Source: Nitrospira sp. BO4 (lineage in GTDB: Bacteria > Nitrospirota > Nitrospiria > Nitrospirales > Nitrospiraceae). Taken from it: a DNA stretch of 64,000 bases. Below the pieces are notes generated by a model that was given only the letters and a program-made list of their open reading frames with translations, was not told where the DNA came from and did no database searches. The DNA is taken from positions 62,001-126,000 of the forward strand of contig JAMPUU010000010.1 in the NCBI GenBank assembly GCA_030144965.1, read 5' to 3'. Positions 17,272-27,478 of this stretch are shown here, in pieces (position 1 is the stretch's first letter; every line of letters begins with the position of its first letter). A program made the translations under genes and the position numbers.

Positions 17272-17354
17272 CAATGGCCAGGGCAAACGAGTAACCTTTG
17301 CACAAGGGCATTGGCTCATCGACCAGTTGAAAGAGATGAAGAGAGAATCGAATG

Positions 17355-17777
17355 TTAGTGGTGGCTAGTCTTTCTCGCACGTTCAGCTACCTTCTTGCGA
17401 AGGCGAGCCTTTTCAAGAGTGATCTGGGCTTCTTTCACTTCCGATGGCAAGCCGCCCGCCTGGAGTCGTCGCTCGGCTTCGGCGACTTTGGCTGTAGCCC
17501 GCTCGACGTCAATGTCCTCCGCCTTCTCCGCAATCTCGGCCATCACGGTCACTTTGGTTGGTGTGACTTCGGCAAAACCCCACAGAATAGCCATGGAATG
17601 GGTCTGGTCACCGCTGCGATACCGGAGTTCGCCGATCCGGAGTGAAGAAAGGAAATGACAGTGCCCTGGAAGCACCCCGAACTCTCCCTCTGACCCAGGT
17701 GCAATGACTTCATCCACCTGCTGACTCAGCAGCTGTTTCTCCGGCGTGACCACCTCTAACAAAATCTTTCCCGCCAT
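17355..17777 (-). CDS. atpC: F1 ATP synthase epsilon subunit
   Basis: 140 residues from ATG 17777 (MAGKILLEVVTPEKQLLSQQVDEVIAPGSEGEFGVLPGH), chosen because AGGAAGAAGTAGGA precedes it and the longer upstream reading adds residues foreign to the family. N-terminal beta-sandwich and C-terminal helical hairpin (VERATAKVAEAERRLQA...RLRKKVAERARKTSHH). It is the last gene of the F1 operon and part of the rotor; it inhibits ATP hydrolysis. Confidence 0.95.
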   Translation of the reverse strand: MAGKILLEVVTPEKQLLSQQVDEVIAPGSEGEFGVLPGHCHFLSSLRIGELRYRSGDQTHSMAILWGFAEVTPTKVTVMAEIAEKAEDIDVERATAKVAEAERRLQAGGLPSEVKEAQITLEKARLRKKVAERARKTSHH

Positions 17778-17925
17778 TTTCCTACTTCTTCCTGTTCCGC
17801 ACCCTATCAAGGATAAGCTGGCGGGTTGCTCTGAACTGCGCGCATCGAACGAGCACCGCCCTTAACTTGAGAATACGATTACTTCCGGCGTGCCGCGTTC
17901 GGCGAGCACAAGAGCACCCGCCAGA

Positions 17926-19404
<1,479 letters not shown>

Positions 19405-20283
19405 CTACTTCAGCGCCTCGGCGCCGCCGACAATATCCATCAGCTCCTTTGTAATCGCAGCCTGTCTAGTCTTGTTGTAGTAGAGCGTCACTTTCTTGAT
19501 GAGCTGTCCGGCGTTGCGCGTGGCGCCATCCATGGCAGCCATGCGGGCGCCGTGTTCGGCGGCTGCGGACTCCAACAAGATCCGATACGTCTGCACCTGG
19601 AAATGTTTCGGTACCAGGGCGCTCAACAGTTCCGCTTCATCTGGCTCGTACAGATAACTGCCGCTTGTCGGTGCGTCGGCTTGGGCCGTACCAAACTCCA
19701 CCTGGGCGTCGACTGGAAAGAGCTTTTCGACAATCACACGCTGCTGAATGGCGGACTTGAACTCGTTGTAGACAACATACAGCTCGTCGAACGTCGCCTT
19801 CACAAAGTTATCCGTCAGATCACCGCCGATATCGAGCGCATGCTCGAAACTTAGCTTGTCGAAGATTCCGGTCCATTCCTGCCGGATCGGCCAGGCACGG
19901 CGACGGAAGTAGTCGCGGCCCTTCCGGCCGATGATACTCAGATTGACTTGCAGACTACGCGCTTCGCATTGCCGCACGAATTCGGCGCTTTTGCGGACGA
20001 TGTTGCCGTTGAAGCCACCGCACAACCCACGATCGCTCGTGACAACAAGCACCTCGATCTTCTTCCCGTCGCGCTTCTGCAGAAGCGGATGAGAGGAGCG
20101 GTTCACGCGTTGGCTCAGATTACTCAACACCCCGCGCATTTTGTGCGCATAGGGACGGGCGGCCAAAATACGGTCCTGCGACCGCTTGAGCTTTGCCGCG
20201 GCCACCATCTTCATGGCCTTGGTGATTTTCTGGGTATTCTTAAACGCTGCGATCTTCCTGCGCAGACTTTGTAAACTTGGCAT
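19405..20283 (-). CDS. atpG: F1 ATP synthase gamma subunit
   Basis: 292 residues. N-terminal coiled-coil helix SLRRKIAAFKNTQKITKAMKMVAAAKLKRSQ, the central VTSDRGLCGGFNGN signature and the C-terminal GATRNAGQLIKKVTLYYNKTRQAAITKELMDIVGGAEAL helix are all present. It is the rotor shaft. It starts 146 bases after atpA. Confidence 0.97.
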   Translation of the reverse strand: MPSLQSLRRKIAAFKNTQKITKAMKMVAAAKLKRSQDRILAARPYAHKMRGVLSNLSQRVNRSSHPLLQKRDGKKIEVLVVTSDRGLCGGFNGNIVRKSAEFVRQCEARSLQVNLSIIGRKGRDYFRRRAWPIRQEWTGIFDKLSFEHALDIGGDLTDNFVKATFDELYVVYNEFKSAIQQRVIVEKLFPVDAQVEFGTAQADAPTSGSYLYEPDEAELLSALVPKHFQVQTYRILLESAAAEHGARMAAMDGATRNAGQLIKKVTLYYNKTRQAAITKELMDIVGGAEALK

Positions 20284-20374
20284 GCGTCCCGATGAAAACG
20301 GTCCCCAACTTTGTTCTCAGTCGCCCTCCTCCTTGCGACGTACATGCACCGTACGCCTCAGTCGTCGGGCTCCC

Positions 20375-20410
20375 TGCGGCCTCGTTGGTTGACCGTTTTG
20401 ATCGGCCGCA
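20375..20410 (-). other. possible intra-operon mRNA hairpin between atpA and atpG
   Basis: Arms TGCGGCC and GGCCGCA (7 bp, about 22-base loop) in the 146-base atpA-atpG spacer, the longest gap after the first gene of the operon. It could adjust relative expression or mRNA stability. Confidence 0.25.
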
Positions 20411-20429
20411 AGGAGAAATCTTTGATCCG

Positions 20430-21947
20430 TTACTTCGCTCCGAATCCCATCTTCTGCTTGAAGGTCGAGATGATTTCTTTCAGGTGGCCGCCGACCTTGT
20501 CGTCGATCTTGCCGATGGTCGTGACTTCCTTCTTCAGCTCCGGATGGTTCTGTTGAATATAGTGGAGCAGATCGCTCTCGAACTGCTGCACCTTGTCCAC
20601 CGCCACATCATCCAAGAAACCCTGCGTACCCGCGTAGATCGAGAGCACCTGGTCGGCCACCGGCATGGGCTTATATTGGCCCTGCTTGAGCAATTCCACC
20701 ATGCGCACGCCACGCGCGAGCTGCATCTGAGTCGCTTTATCCAGTTCGCTGCCGAACTGGGAGAACGCCGCCATTTCCCGATATTGGGCGAGGTCCAGTC
20801 GAAGAGTTCCGGCCACCTGTTTCATGGTTTTGATCTGCGCGGATCCGCCGACTCGGGACACCGACAGACCCACGTTGATCGCCGGACGAATACCGGAATA
20901 GAAGAGATCGCTACCGAGATAGATCTGGCCGTCGGTGATCGAGATGACGTTCGTCGGAATGTACGCAGACACGTCGCCGGCTTGGGTCTCGATGATGGGA
21001 AGCGCCGTGAGACTGCCGCCGCCGAGCTTGTCACTCAGCTTGGCCGCGCGCTCCAACAGCCGGGAATGCAGGTAGAACACGTCGCCCGGATAGGCTTCTC
21101 GTCCCGGCGGACGGCGGAGCAACAGCGACAGTTGGCGATACGCCACTGCATGCTTCGACAAATCGTCGTACACGATCAGCGCGTGCTTGCCGTTATCGCG
21201 GAAATATTCGCCGATTGCCGCGCCGGAGAAAGGCGCGAGGAACTGCATCGGGGCCGGGTCGCTGGCGCTGGCTGAGACCACCATGCTGTATTCCATGGCA
21301 TGGTTCTCTTCGAGCGTCTTCACGACACGGGCGACGGTCGACCGCTTTTGTCCGACCGCCACGTAAATACAGAATACGCCGAGGCCCTTTTGATTGATGA
21401 TCGTATCGACTGCGATGGCGGTCTTGCCGGTTTGGCGGTCGCCGATGATCAACTCGCGCTGGCCACGGCCGATTGGGATCATGGCGTCGATAGCCTTGAT
21501 ACCCGTCTGCAGCGGTTCGCGGACGGACTGACGGGTGTTCACACCGGGGGCGACGACTTCGATACGTGAGGAATGCGGTGACTTGATCGGGCCCTTCCCG
21601 TCGATCGGTTGACCGATCGCGTTCACAACCCGACCGACCAGCGCTTCACCGACCGGAATTTCCGCGATGCGGCCGGTTCGCTTGACCGGATCGCCTTCTT
21701 TGATCCCCACATCGTCGCCCATCAACACGGCGCCGACATTGTCTTCTTCGAGGTTGAGCGCAATCCCGTACAAACCGCCCGGGAACTCGAGCATCTCGCC
21801 GGCCATGGCCCCGTCAAGACCATAGACCTTGGCAATCCCGTCGCCGACCTGAATGACAGAGCCGGTCTCCTTGACATCGACCTGCTGGTCGAAGCCTTTG
21901 ATCTTCTCCTTGATGATGGCACTGATCTCTTCTGCCCTGATCTGCAT
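20430..21947 (-). CDS. atpA: F1 ATP synthase alpha subunit
   Basis: 505 residues. Starts [17 protein letters not shown]-loop GDRQTGKT, plus [77 protein letters not shown], all diagnostic. Non-catalytic nucleotide-binding subunit. Starts 9 bases after atpH. Confidence 0.98.
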   Translation of the reverse strand: MQIRAEEISAIIKEKIKGFDQQVDVKETGSVIQVGDGIAKVYGLDGAMAGEMLEFPGGLYGIALNLEEDNVGAVLMGDDVGIKEGDPVKRTGRIAEIPVGEALVGRVVNAIGQPIDGKGPIKSPHSSRIEVVAPGVNTRQSVREPLQTGIKAIDAMIPIGRGQRELIIGDRQTGKTAIAVDTIINQKGLGVFCIYVAVGQKRSTVARVVKTLEENHAMEYSMVVSASASDPAPMQFLAPFSGAAIGEYFRDNGKHALIVYDDLSKHAVAYRQLSLLLRRPPGREAYPGDVFYLHSRLLERAAKLSDKLGGGSLTALPIIETQAGDVSAYIPTNVISITDGQIYLGSDLFYSGIRPAINVGLSVSRVGGSAQIKTMKQVAGTLRLDLAQYREMAAFSQFGSELDKATQMQLARGVRMVELLKQGQYKPMPVADQVLSIYAGTQGFLDDVAVDKVQQFESDLLHYIQQNHPELKKEVTTIGKIDDKVGGHLKEIISTFKQKMGFGAK

Positions 21948-21956
21948 GGCTGCTCC

Positions 21957-22496
21957 TTATTCTCGCGTCAACACCACTTGCAAATCGCGCAAGCGACCTC
22001 GGACGGTACTGTCCACCACCGTGCTGCCGATATGGATCTGCAAACCTGCGAGGTGGCCCGCGTCGGTCTGAAACGTCACATCCACTTCGCGCTTCAGCGT
22101 TTCACGCAGGCGCGTTTTGATACGATCTTGCTCACCGGAGGATAGCACTGTTGCCGAGGAAACCGTCACGGGCTGAGTCCCCTTGGATTCATCAACGAGT
22201 TTCCCGAATGCACCGGCGATCTCAGGGAGAAACCCCACTCGGTTTTTCTTCACCAATTGTCCGAGAAACGCTTTGCCGGTCGGAGGGCATCCGAGTTTGT
22301 CAGCGATGGCGGTCAACACGGCAATCTTCTCTTCCACCCCAAATGCCGGCGAGGTCACGACGTGGCGGAGTTGGTCCGATTCCTTGATAGCCTCGCCGAG
22401 GCCCTTGAGCGTCGCCCGTGTTACTTCGGTGGTCGATTGATCCAGGAGCTCGAAGAGGGCTTGAGCGTAACGTCGCGCAACTGTTGTCTTAATCAC
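21957..22496 (-). CDS. atpH: F1 ATP synthase delta subunit
   Basis: 179 residues. N-terminal six-helix bundle typical of OSCP/delta (MIKTTVARRYAQALFELL...) and the C-terminal GLQIHIGSTVVDSTVRGRLRDLQVVL motif. It is the first gene of the operon; the atpB, atpE and atpF genes of the F0 part are not upstream, so they must lie elsewhere. Confidence 0.95.
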   Translation of the reverse strand: MIKTTVARRYAQALFELLDQSTTEVTRATLKGLGEAIKESDQLRHVVTSPAFGVEEKIAVLTAIADKLGCPPTGKAFLGQLVKKNRVGFLPEIAGAFGKLVDESKGTQPVTVSSATVLSSGEQDRIKTRLRETLKREVDVTFQTDAGHLAGLQIHIGSTVVDSTVRGRLRDLQVVLTRE

Positions 22497-22566
22497 CGTT
22501 CCAGATCCACATTCGTTATTTGGACAAACCTAAAGGGTTCGTGCGGGCCACGAAGTAGAGCGGTGA

Positions 22567-22596
22567 AAACTAGCATCGGAAGCCATGAGCTGTCAA
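22567..22596 (-). promoter_or_regulatory. candidate promoter of the F1 ATP synthase operon
   Basis: On the minus strand TTGACA (complement of 22591-22596), an 18-base spacer and TAGTTT (complement of 22567-22572), about 70 bases before atpH. Consensus -35 and acceptable -10. Confidence 0.55.
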
Positions 22597-22626
22597 TACG
22601 ATCCAGGGGACAAGATGTTCTCAAAT

Positions 22627-22655
22627 TTATTGGTTGAATACGACGGGTGTATACT
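22627..22655 (+). promoter_or_regulatory. possible promoter of the HEAT-repeat protein
   Basis: TTATTG (22627-22632), 17 bases, TATACT (22650-22655), 85 bases before the start. The -10 is good, the -35 weak. Confidence 0.35.
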
Positions 22656-22740
22656 GAGAGCTGATTAGGGATTAGACTTCGGTCATTCATGCGGTCTCGC
22701 CCACGTCCGGAGGTCGATACGGGTGGGCCGGAGGTGCTCG

Positions 22741-23823
22741 ATGCGAAAACAATTGGCATTGTCTGCCTTTACGCTATGCCTAGTACTCGGCTGGCTTCAT
22801 TCTTCGGCGCTGGCCTACCGAGAATACTTCACAACGGAACAGAGAGCTCAGCTCGAAAAGATTCAAACTATTCTGATTGAAGTGATGACACTTACAGATG
22901 CAGGTGGGGCTGATTCCGGTGTCATGGCCGACGTCGTAGCCCAACGGCTACGGGAGGCCGGTTACGAGGTTGTTCGGGACCCGGCCACGCAAAATGATGT
23001 CCTTTTTCGCGTGAAGTGCGAGCAGCGCAAGACCTGGGAGGGCACAACGGCGACCGGCGGAGATGCAGATCTTCCCGATGCCCCGTCGCGCCTCTGGAGA
23101 GGCCCGGCCTGCCAGCTGACCTATGTCCTCGGAGGCATGAAGATCAAGTGGCAGAAAGAAGTACGCACGGAGTTTGAGGATGCCGTGGCTGCCGCGCAGA
23201 CGGCGCAGGCAGCCGATCCCGGCATCTATGCCATGGCGAAGTTGCAGGAGGCACTGGAGAAATATGAGTTCCCCCTGCTCTTAGCCGCGGAATGGGGCCA
23301 CGCCGATCGCCTTCTCAAGATGCTTGATTCGCCGGATACGGGCCAGGCTCGGAAAATCAAAATCATGTCCCTCCTGGGAGAAATGCAGGCCGACGAGGCT
23401 CTACCAAAATTGAAGGAAGCGCTGAAAGACCGGGATCTTGCCAAACAGGCGCTCGTCGCCATGGGCAATCTGGGAAGAGACGGCATTCCACTGCTCATCG
23501 ACATGATGAATTCCTCGCCTCAACTGGAAATTCAGGCGGCTGCAGCGAAAGGACTGGGGCAGATCGGAGGAATCAATGGAGACGCCTCGGTCGTGCCGCC
23601 GTTGTTGGCAAAGCTTCAGGACCCGAAGAGTGATTGGGGAGTCCTGACAGAGGTGGCGTGGGCGCTCGGAAAGATCCCGGATAAACGGTCGATCCAACCT
23701 CTCTATGATATTGATAAGAAGCTTCAAGCCATCCGCGACCCGGACAATGTGGTCCTCAAGAAGCTCAAAGAAGCCGTCTTCTGGGCGATCAAACAATGTG
23801 ACACGTGGGATCAGTACAGCTGA
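22741..23823 (+). CDS. periplasmic HEAT-repeat protein
   Basis: 360 residues from ATG 22741 (GGAGGTG immediately upstream). A signal peptide (MRKQLALSAFTLCLVLGWLHSSALA) precedes a unique region, about 30-150, with two cysteines, and then HEAT/PBS-type repeats (about 180-350: ALPKLKEALKDRDLAKQALVAMGNLG; GIPLLIDMMNSSPQLEIQAAAAKGLGQIGG; VVPPLLAKLQDPKSDWGVLTEVAWALGKIPD). It should be a protein-binding scaffold in the periplasm. Partner unknown. Confidence 0.85.
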   Translation: MRKQLALSAFTLCLVLGWLHSSALAYREYFTTEQRAQLEKIQTILIEVMTLTDAGGADSGVMADVVAQRLREAGYEVVRDPATQNDVLFRVKCEQRKTWEGTTATGGDADLPDAPSRLWRGPACQLTYVLGGMKIKWQKEVRTEFEDAVAAAQTAQAADPGIYAMAKLQEALEKYEFPLLLAAEWGHADRLLKMLDSPDTGQARKIKIMSLLGEMQADEALPKLKEALKDRDLAKQALVAMGNLGRDGIPLLIDMMNSSPQLEIQAAAAKGLGQIGGINGDASVVPPLLAKLQDPKSDWGVLTEVAWALGKIPDKRSIQPLYDIDKKLQAIRDPDNVVLKKLKEAVFWAIKQCDTWDQYS

Positions 23824-23865
23824 GCTTGTTTGCCGGTATGAGGTTCGGTGCTTTGGAAAGGCCGC

Positions 23866-24480
23866 TTAGAGACCAGCCTTAGTCCGACTTCTTCGATAGT
23901 GCGCCGCCACTTTCATCCGATTTCCGCACATCTGCATGCTGCACCAGTTCCGCGTGTGATTTTTAGTCGTATCTAAAAAATAAAGAACGCAGGCGGCATT
24001 GGCGCATTTCTTGATCAAACACAAACGGTCGGAGCTGAGCAGATCGCACGCCGCTTCCAAAAAGGGAGCGAGCAGCTCCACCTGCTGTGTCGCCAATGAA
24101 TGGAAGCGCTGTGTGATGCCTTCCTTGGTTCGGAGAAGCTCGGGGTAGCCGGGACGCTGAGCCAAGAACTGATTCATGGTGTTGATGGCTGAACCGGGCA
24201 CAGCGCCGCCGACTGCGACCTGTTCGGCGATGGTTCGGAGCGTTGCCCGCAAGGTCTTTGCCCGTTCAAGCAAGGACGCGGCCTCTTCATTGTTCAGGTG
24301 AGACTTGGCGGCCTTGGCCTGGGACACCGGAAGAAGTCTTGCTCGTATCAGCCACCCGAAAAGATCATCAAAGGTCTCGAGCAGCTCTCTCGGCTCTCCT
24401 TTCACCACCAACTGGGTATTGATCAAATCCAAACACGGGTGGTTGCCCACAAACAGAAACCTCTGCGATCTGTTCTTCAT
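23866..24480 (-). CDS. CGNR zinc-finger (ABATE-domain) transcriptional regulator
   Basis: 204 residues. N-terminal ABATE domain (FLFVGNHPCLDLINTQLVVKGEPRELLETFDDLFGWL) and C-terminal CGNR zinc finger (KCANAACVLYFLDTTKNHTRNWCSMQMCGNRMKVAAHYRR), with four Cys ligands and the CGNR tetrapeptide. Members are stress or metabolic regulators that bind DNA. It is divergent from the DsrE/PNPOx pair with promoters whose -35 boxes overlap, so it probably controls that pair and itself. Confidence 0.9.
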   Translation of the reverse strand: MKNRSQRFLFVGNHPCLDLINTQLVVKGEPRELLETFDDLFGWLIRARLLPVSQAKAAKSHLNNEEAASLLERAKTLRATLRTIAEQVAVGGAVPGSAINTMNQFLAQRPGYPELLRTKEGITQRFHSLATQQVELLAPFLEAACDLLSSDRLCLIKKCANAACVLYFLDTTKNHTRNWCSMQMCGNRMKVAAHYRRSRTKAGL

Positions 24481-24500
24481 CGGTTTCCTTCCTCTATTGA

Positions 24501-24529
24501 TAGATAACCTACAAAGGGCTTGTTGACAA
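24501..24529 (-). promoter_or_regulatory. promoter of the CGNR regulator
   Basis: Minus strand TTGTCA (complement of 24524-24529), 17 bases, TATCTA (complement of 24501-24506). Transcription would begin about 15 bases before the ATG, giving a very short leader. Confidence 0.55.
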
Positions 24530-24530
24530 G
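24519..24530. promoter_or_regulatory. inverted repeat over both -35 boxes (candidate operator)
   Basis: CTTGT-TG-ACAAG, a perfect 5+5 dyad spanning the two divergent -35 elements. A bound regulator would control both directions at once. Confidence 0.4.
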
Positions 24531-24551
24531 TTAGTCCTCTGTTGATATAAC
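24523..24551 (+). promoter_or_regulatory. promoter of the DsrE/PNPOx unit
   Basis: TTGACA (24523-24528), exactly 17 bases, TATAAC (24546-24551). Near-consensus sigma70-type promoter, about 70 bases before the DsrE start. Confidence 0.7.
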
Positions 24552-24628
24552 CTTCTATATAGTCTTTAGATGGTTAGTATGGTTCGTGGCCCCCTCTCAA
24601 AAAGGCGGCTAACTTCAAGGGAGGATGT

Positions 24629-25003
24629 ATGAAAACGGTCGTGGTGATTATGTCCGATCCAAAGAGCGGTTCAGAGGAGGCCCTCGGGAGAGTCTTCAAC
24701 GCGCTGGCGCTCGCCTCGGAATGCAAGCAAAAGGGCGACGAAGTCGCCGTGGTGTTCAACGGGACGGGCACCCGGTGGCCCGTCGAACTCGCCAAGCTCA
24801 CGCATCCGGCCAACGCACTCTACAATTCGGTTCGCGATGCGGTACAAGGCGTCTCATGCGGGTGTGCCGAGGTGTTTGGAGCGAAGGAAGGGGCTGAATC
24901 CTGTGGTGTGCCGCTCAAGAACGATCATGCGCTAGCCGGAACTGCCGGCCTGTTGAGCCTGCGCCGGTATGTCGCGGAGGGATGGAACACCGTGGTGTTC
25001 TGA
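24629..25003 (+). CDS. DsrE-family protein
   Basis: 124 residues. Rossmann-like DsrE/DsrF fold: starts MKTVVVIMSDPKSGSEEALGRVFNALALASECKQKGDEVAVVFNGTGTRWP, with three cysteines (VSCGC and ESCGV) as possible sulfur or metal ligands. Family members handle sulfur relays or bind small thiols, but this branch has no assigned reaction. First gene of the unit; the next begins 70 bases later. Confidence 0.85.
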   Translation: MKTVVVIMSDPKSGSEEALGRVFNALALASECKQKGDEVAVVFNGTGTRWPVELAKLTHPANALYNSVRDAVQGVSCGCAEVFGAKEGAESCGVPLKNDHALAGTAGLLSLRRYVAEGWNTVVF

Positions 25004-25073
25004 GACAGAAATAGCGGGAAGATCGACGTGTAGCCAAGAGGCGTTGCAGGTCGATGTGACGGAGGATGAGACG

Positions 25074-25694
25074 ATGGCAATGAAATATCTGGATCTGGCG
25101 ATCACGGAGTCGGTACGCCGAGCACAGAAGTACTATTATGGCCATGCGGCCAGAATCGCCGATGCGCCGGACCGCGATCCACTCGGCGAAGCGGAGATCG
25201 AGTTCATTGCGGCAAGAGACAGCTTCTACTTGGGCACCGTCAACGAAAACGGATGGCCCTATGTCCAGCATCGAGGAGGGCCGAAAGGATTTTTGCACGT
25301 TCTCAACCCGGCCACGCTGGTGTTTGCCGACTACCGGGGCAATCGACAACTCTTGAGCACGGGTAATCTATCGGTCAACAACCGCGTGTCGCTGTTCCTT
25401 ATGGACTATAAAAATCGGGAGCGGCTTAAAATTTTCGGATATGCCCGCGTCGAAGATGCACGGTCGCATCCGGAACTCGTGTCGCAACTCTCGATCGTAA
25501 CCTCGGTGCCGAATGTGGAGCGACTCGTGGTCATCGACGTCGTGTCGTTCGACTGGAACTGCTCGAAGTACATCACGCCCAGATATTCGGTAGAAGAAGT
25601 CGAAGAGCTTGCGGGCTCCCTCCGGGCACACATCGCCGCGTTGGAAACCGCTCTCCATGCGGCAAGAACGGGATCGGCGCTCCCTGCGGGATGA
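25074..25694 (+). CDS. pyridoxamine-phosphate-oxidase-like flavin protein
   Basis: 206 residues from ATG 25074 (GGAGG 8 bases upstream), shorter than the longest open frame. Split-barrel fold with FYLGTVNENGWPYVQHRGGPKGFLHVLNPATLVFADYRGNRQLLSTGNLSVNNRVSLFLMDYKNRERLKIFGYARV, the pattern of the PNPOx-like FMN/F420 oxidoreductases. A C-terminal helix (VEEVEELAGSLRAHIAALETAL) may dimerise. The reaction is unknown; the CGNR/DsrE context suggests oxidative or nitrosative stress. Confidence 0.87.
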   Translation: MAMKYLDLAITESVRRAQKYYYGHAARIADAPDRDPLGEAEIEFIAARDSFYLGTVNENGWPYVQHRGGPKGFLHVLNPATLVFADYRGNRQLLSTGNLSVNNRVSLFLMDYKNRERLKIFGYARVEDARSHPELVSQLSIVTSVPNVERLVVIDVVSFDWNCSKYITPRYSVEEVEELAGSLRAHIAALETALHAARTGSALPAG

Positions 25695-25736
25695 ACATCG
25701 AGTTGTGAGTCTTGTTCCGCTTCCTCGACGAATCGC

Positions 25737-27476
25737 TTATGACAGCGACGAATCTCCGGGCGACTGTGCTGAATCGAAGCGCAAGCCGCTCGAGCCTTCG
25801 CCTCGTCCAGGCTGCTTCCGTCGCCCGATCCACAAATAAGTCGATCCATCGGTCCAGCGGGCATATTGGTACGTACGCGTGACCCGGACCCCTTCGCGGG
25901 GAACCTCTTCATCCTGCAGGAGCAGTTCTCGCCCCGGTTCAAGGATGCGTCCGAGTGGTTCCAGCAATCGACCCAGTTCTCCGGCTTCTATCTCCGGAAT
26001 GACACCACGCTTGAGTCGAATGGAATCGCCTGCCAGAACGGGGAGCAGCGGGATCCAATACTCCGGCACTGTCGAGCCCAGCCGATAGATCAGTGCGTCG
26101 ACCTCCGCGCCCTCAACGGGAGAAGTTGGGTCCTCCTGCTCCTTCTGATGCTGAGCCTCTTGGTACGCTTCATACCGGTCGAGAGGGTGTCCTGCTTCAC
26201 TTTCGACGATTCGCTCGACTCCCCATGCGACATTGGCCATCTCGTCTCGCAGAAACAACACCTCCTCACAGGGCTGGCTGTGCAAGCTGGGGCCCAACAC
26301 CGGGGGGAGAAAGAAAAGGCGTTGAGAATCGTCGGTAAGCCCAAACATCTGCCATGGCGATATCGGTCCCTCCACCTGGCTTGTGTGAGGAATGAGGATG
26401 CGCTCGCCGAACGTATTCGTGACGACAAGTGCTCGAATCTGACAGAGTGATCCGACAGGCAATTCAATCGGGATCGCAAACCAGTCGTTACTGTATTCGA
26501 GGGCGAACTTCACCAAGAGCAGCCTGGCCAGGTCATAAGGCGCCGCATTGATTTGCGCCAAATTGACGGCGCCCTCTTCGAAGTCCCAGAATCGGGAGGA
26601 CGGCATGCCACGAAACGTCACCGGGGCGGGAAGAAACGCGCGGGAGATGGAAGCTCTCGCCTCGCCGGCCCCCAAGGTCTCACCCGGACGGACAACGAAC
26701 GAAAACCAGTCGAGTGTGCCTTCGAAGTATTCCGGCGCCGCGAGTACGACCTCTCCGTCTCCTGTCTTGCCGGAGACAGCAAACTCATATTCCATCCTTT
26801 CAGGAATCCACGCCGCCGGGACACCAGGCTGGTGAAACAACGTATCGTACCAGGTGAGCCATGCGGTGATGCCCTGGATGACTTTTTGCCGGTTATTACC
26901 GGTGATTTGATCGAACGGAGATTCCTGAAAGAACTCTTCCAGGGCATTGCGCGTACGCAGTGCGGCGAGTCGCGTACGGAGTCGAACTCCGTCCAAGGCA
27001 CGCCCCCCTACCGCCTGAAGAAACTGCTGACTGTCACTGTCCAGGCGACGGCGTTGCTCAGCGGATGGTTTGGCGAGCACATATTCGCTGCTCAACCAGA
27101 CGGAGCGAGAGAGACCCGCTCCACTGAGATCAAGCAATCGAAGCAAGTGCTGTCCCGTCTTGACGGATTGCCTCCAGTTGCGTGCTCCGTCGGAGACGAC
27201 CGATTCGCATTCCACCAACGTCTCAAGCGGCACTGCAGAAGCCTCATAGCTGCTCGCCGGCTGTGTTTCGGAAGGAGCGCCGGGACGATACCGAGTCACC
27301 AAAGCGGTGTCCGCCACGACGTGCGTGGATGCCGCCGAACCGGCATCTTCGCCTTTGAATTCACCGAATTGCCACTGCCGAGCCAGCATCCAGAGTGGAT
27401 CGTGAATGCGTGCTTGCAGGCCATCCTGCAAATCAGGATTTGTCGTAGTCGGTTCAATGCGAATCTGTGACGCCAT
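25737..27476 (-). CDS. uncharacterised 579-aa protein, last gene of the six-gene operon
   Basis: Starts 2 bases after the 1,772-aa gene. Begins MASQIRIEPTTTNPDLQDGLQARIHDPLWMLARQWQFGEFKGEDAGS, a W/F/Q-rich head. The middle (about 190-330) is helical, followed by beta-rich segments such as SLCQIRALVVTNTFGERILIPHTSQVEGPISPWQMFGL. The C-terminus has TYQYARWTDGSTYLWIGRRKQPGRGEG and a Ser/Pro tail. No signal peptide, no membrane helix, no nucleotide motif, two cysteines. I do not recognise a function. The strongly patterned aromatic head suggests assembly with the other operon products. Confidence 0.75.
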   Translation of the reverse strand: MASQIRIEPTTTNPDLQDGLQARIHDPLWMLARQWQFGEFKGEDAGSAASTHVVADTALVTRYRPGAPSETQPASSYEASAVPLETLVECESVVSDGARNWRQSVKTGQHLLRLLDLSGAGLSRSVWLSSEYVLAKPSAEQRRRLDSDSQQFLQAVGGRALDGVRLRTRLAALRTRNALEEFFQESPFDQITGNNRQKVIQGITAWLTWYDTLFHQPGVPAAWIPERMEYEFAVSGKTGDGEVVLAAPEYFEGTLDWFSFVVRPGETLGAGEARASISRAFLPAPVTFRGMPSSRFWDFEEGAVNLAQINAAPYDLARLLLVKFALEYSNDWFAIPIELPVGSLCQIRALVVTNTFGERILIPHTSQVEGPISPWQMFGLTDDSQRLFFLPPVLGPSLHSQPCEEVLFLRDEMANVAWGVERIVESEAGHPLDRYEAYQEAQHQKEQEDPTSPVEGAEVDALIYRLGSTVPEYWIPLLPVLAGDSIRLKRGVIPEIEAGELGRLLEPLGRILEPGRELLLQDEEVPREGVRVTRTYQYARWTDGSTYLWIGRRKQPGRGEGSSGLRFDSAQSPGDSSLS

Positions 27477-27478
27477 CG

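Noticed and set aside
20277-21275. 332-codon plus-strand frame opposite atpA/atpG
   Set aside because: It lies opposite well-identified ATP synthase genes and encodes low-complexity Arg/His-rich sequence typical of antisense frames.
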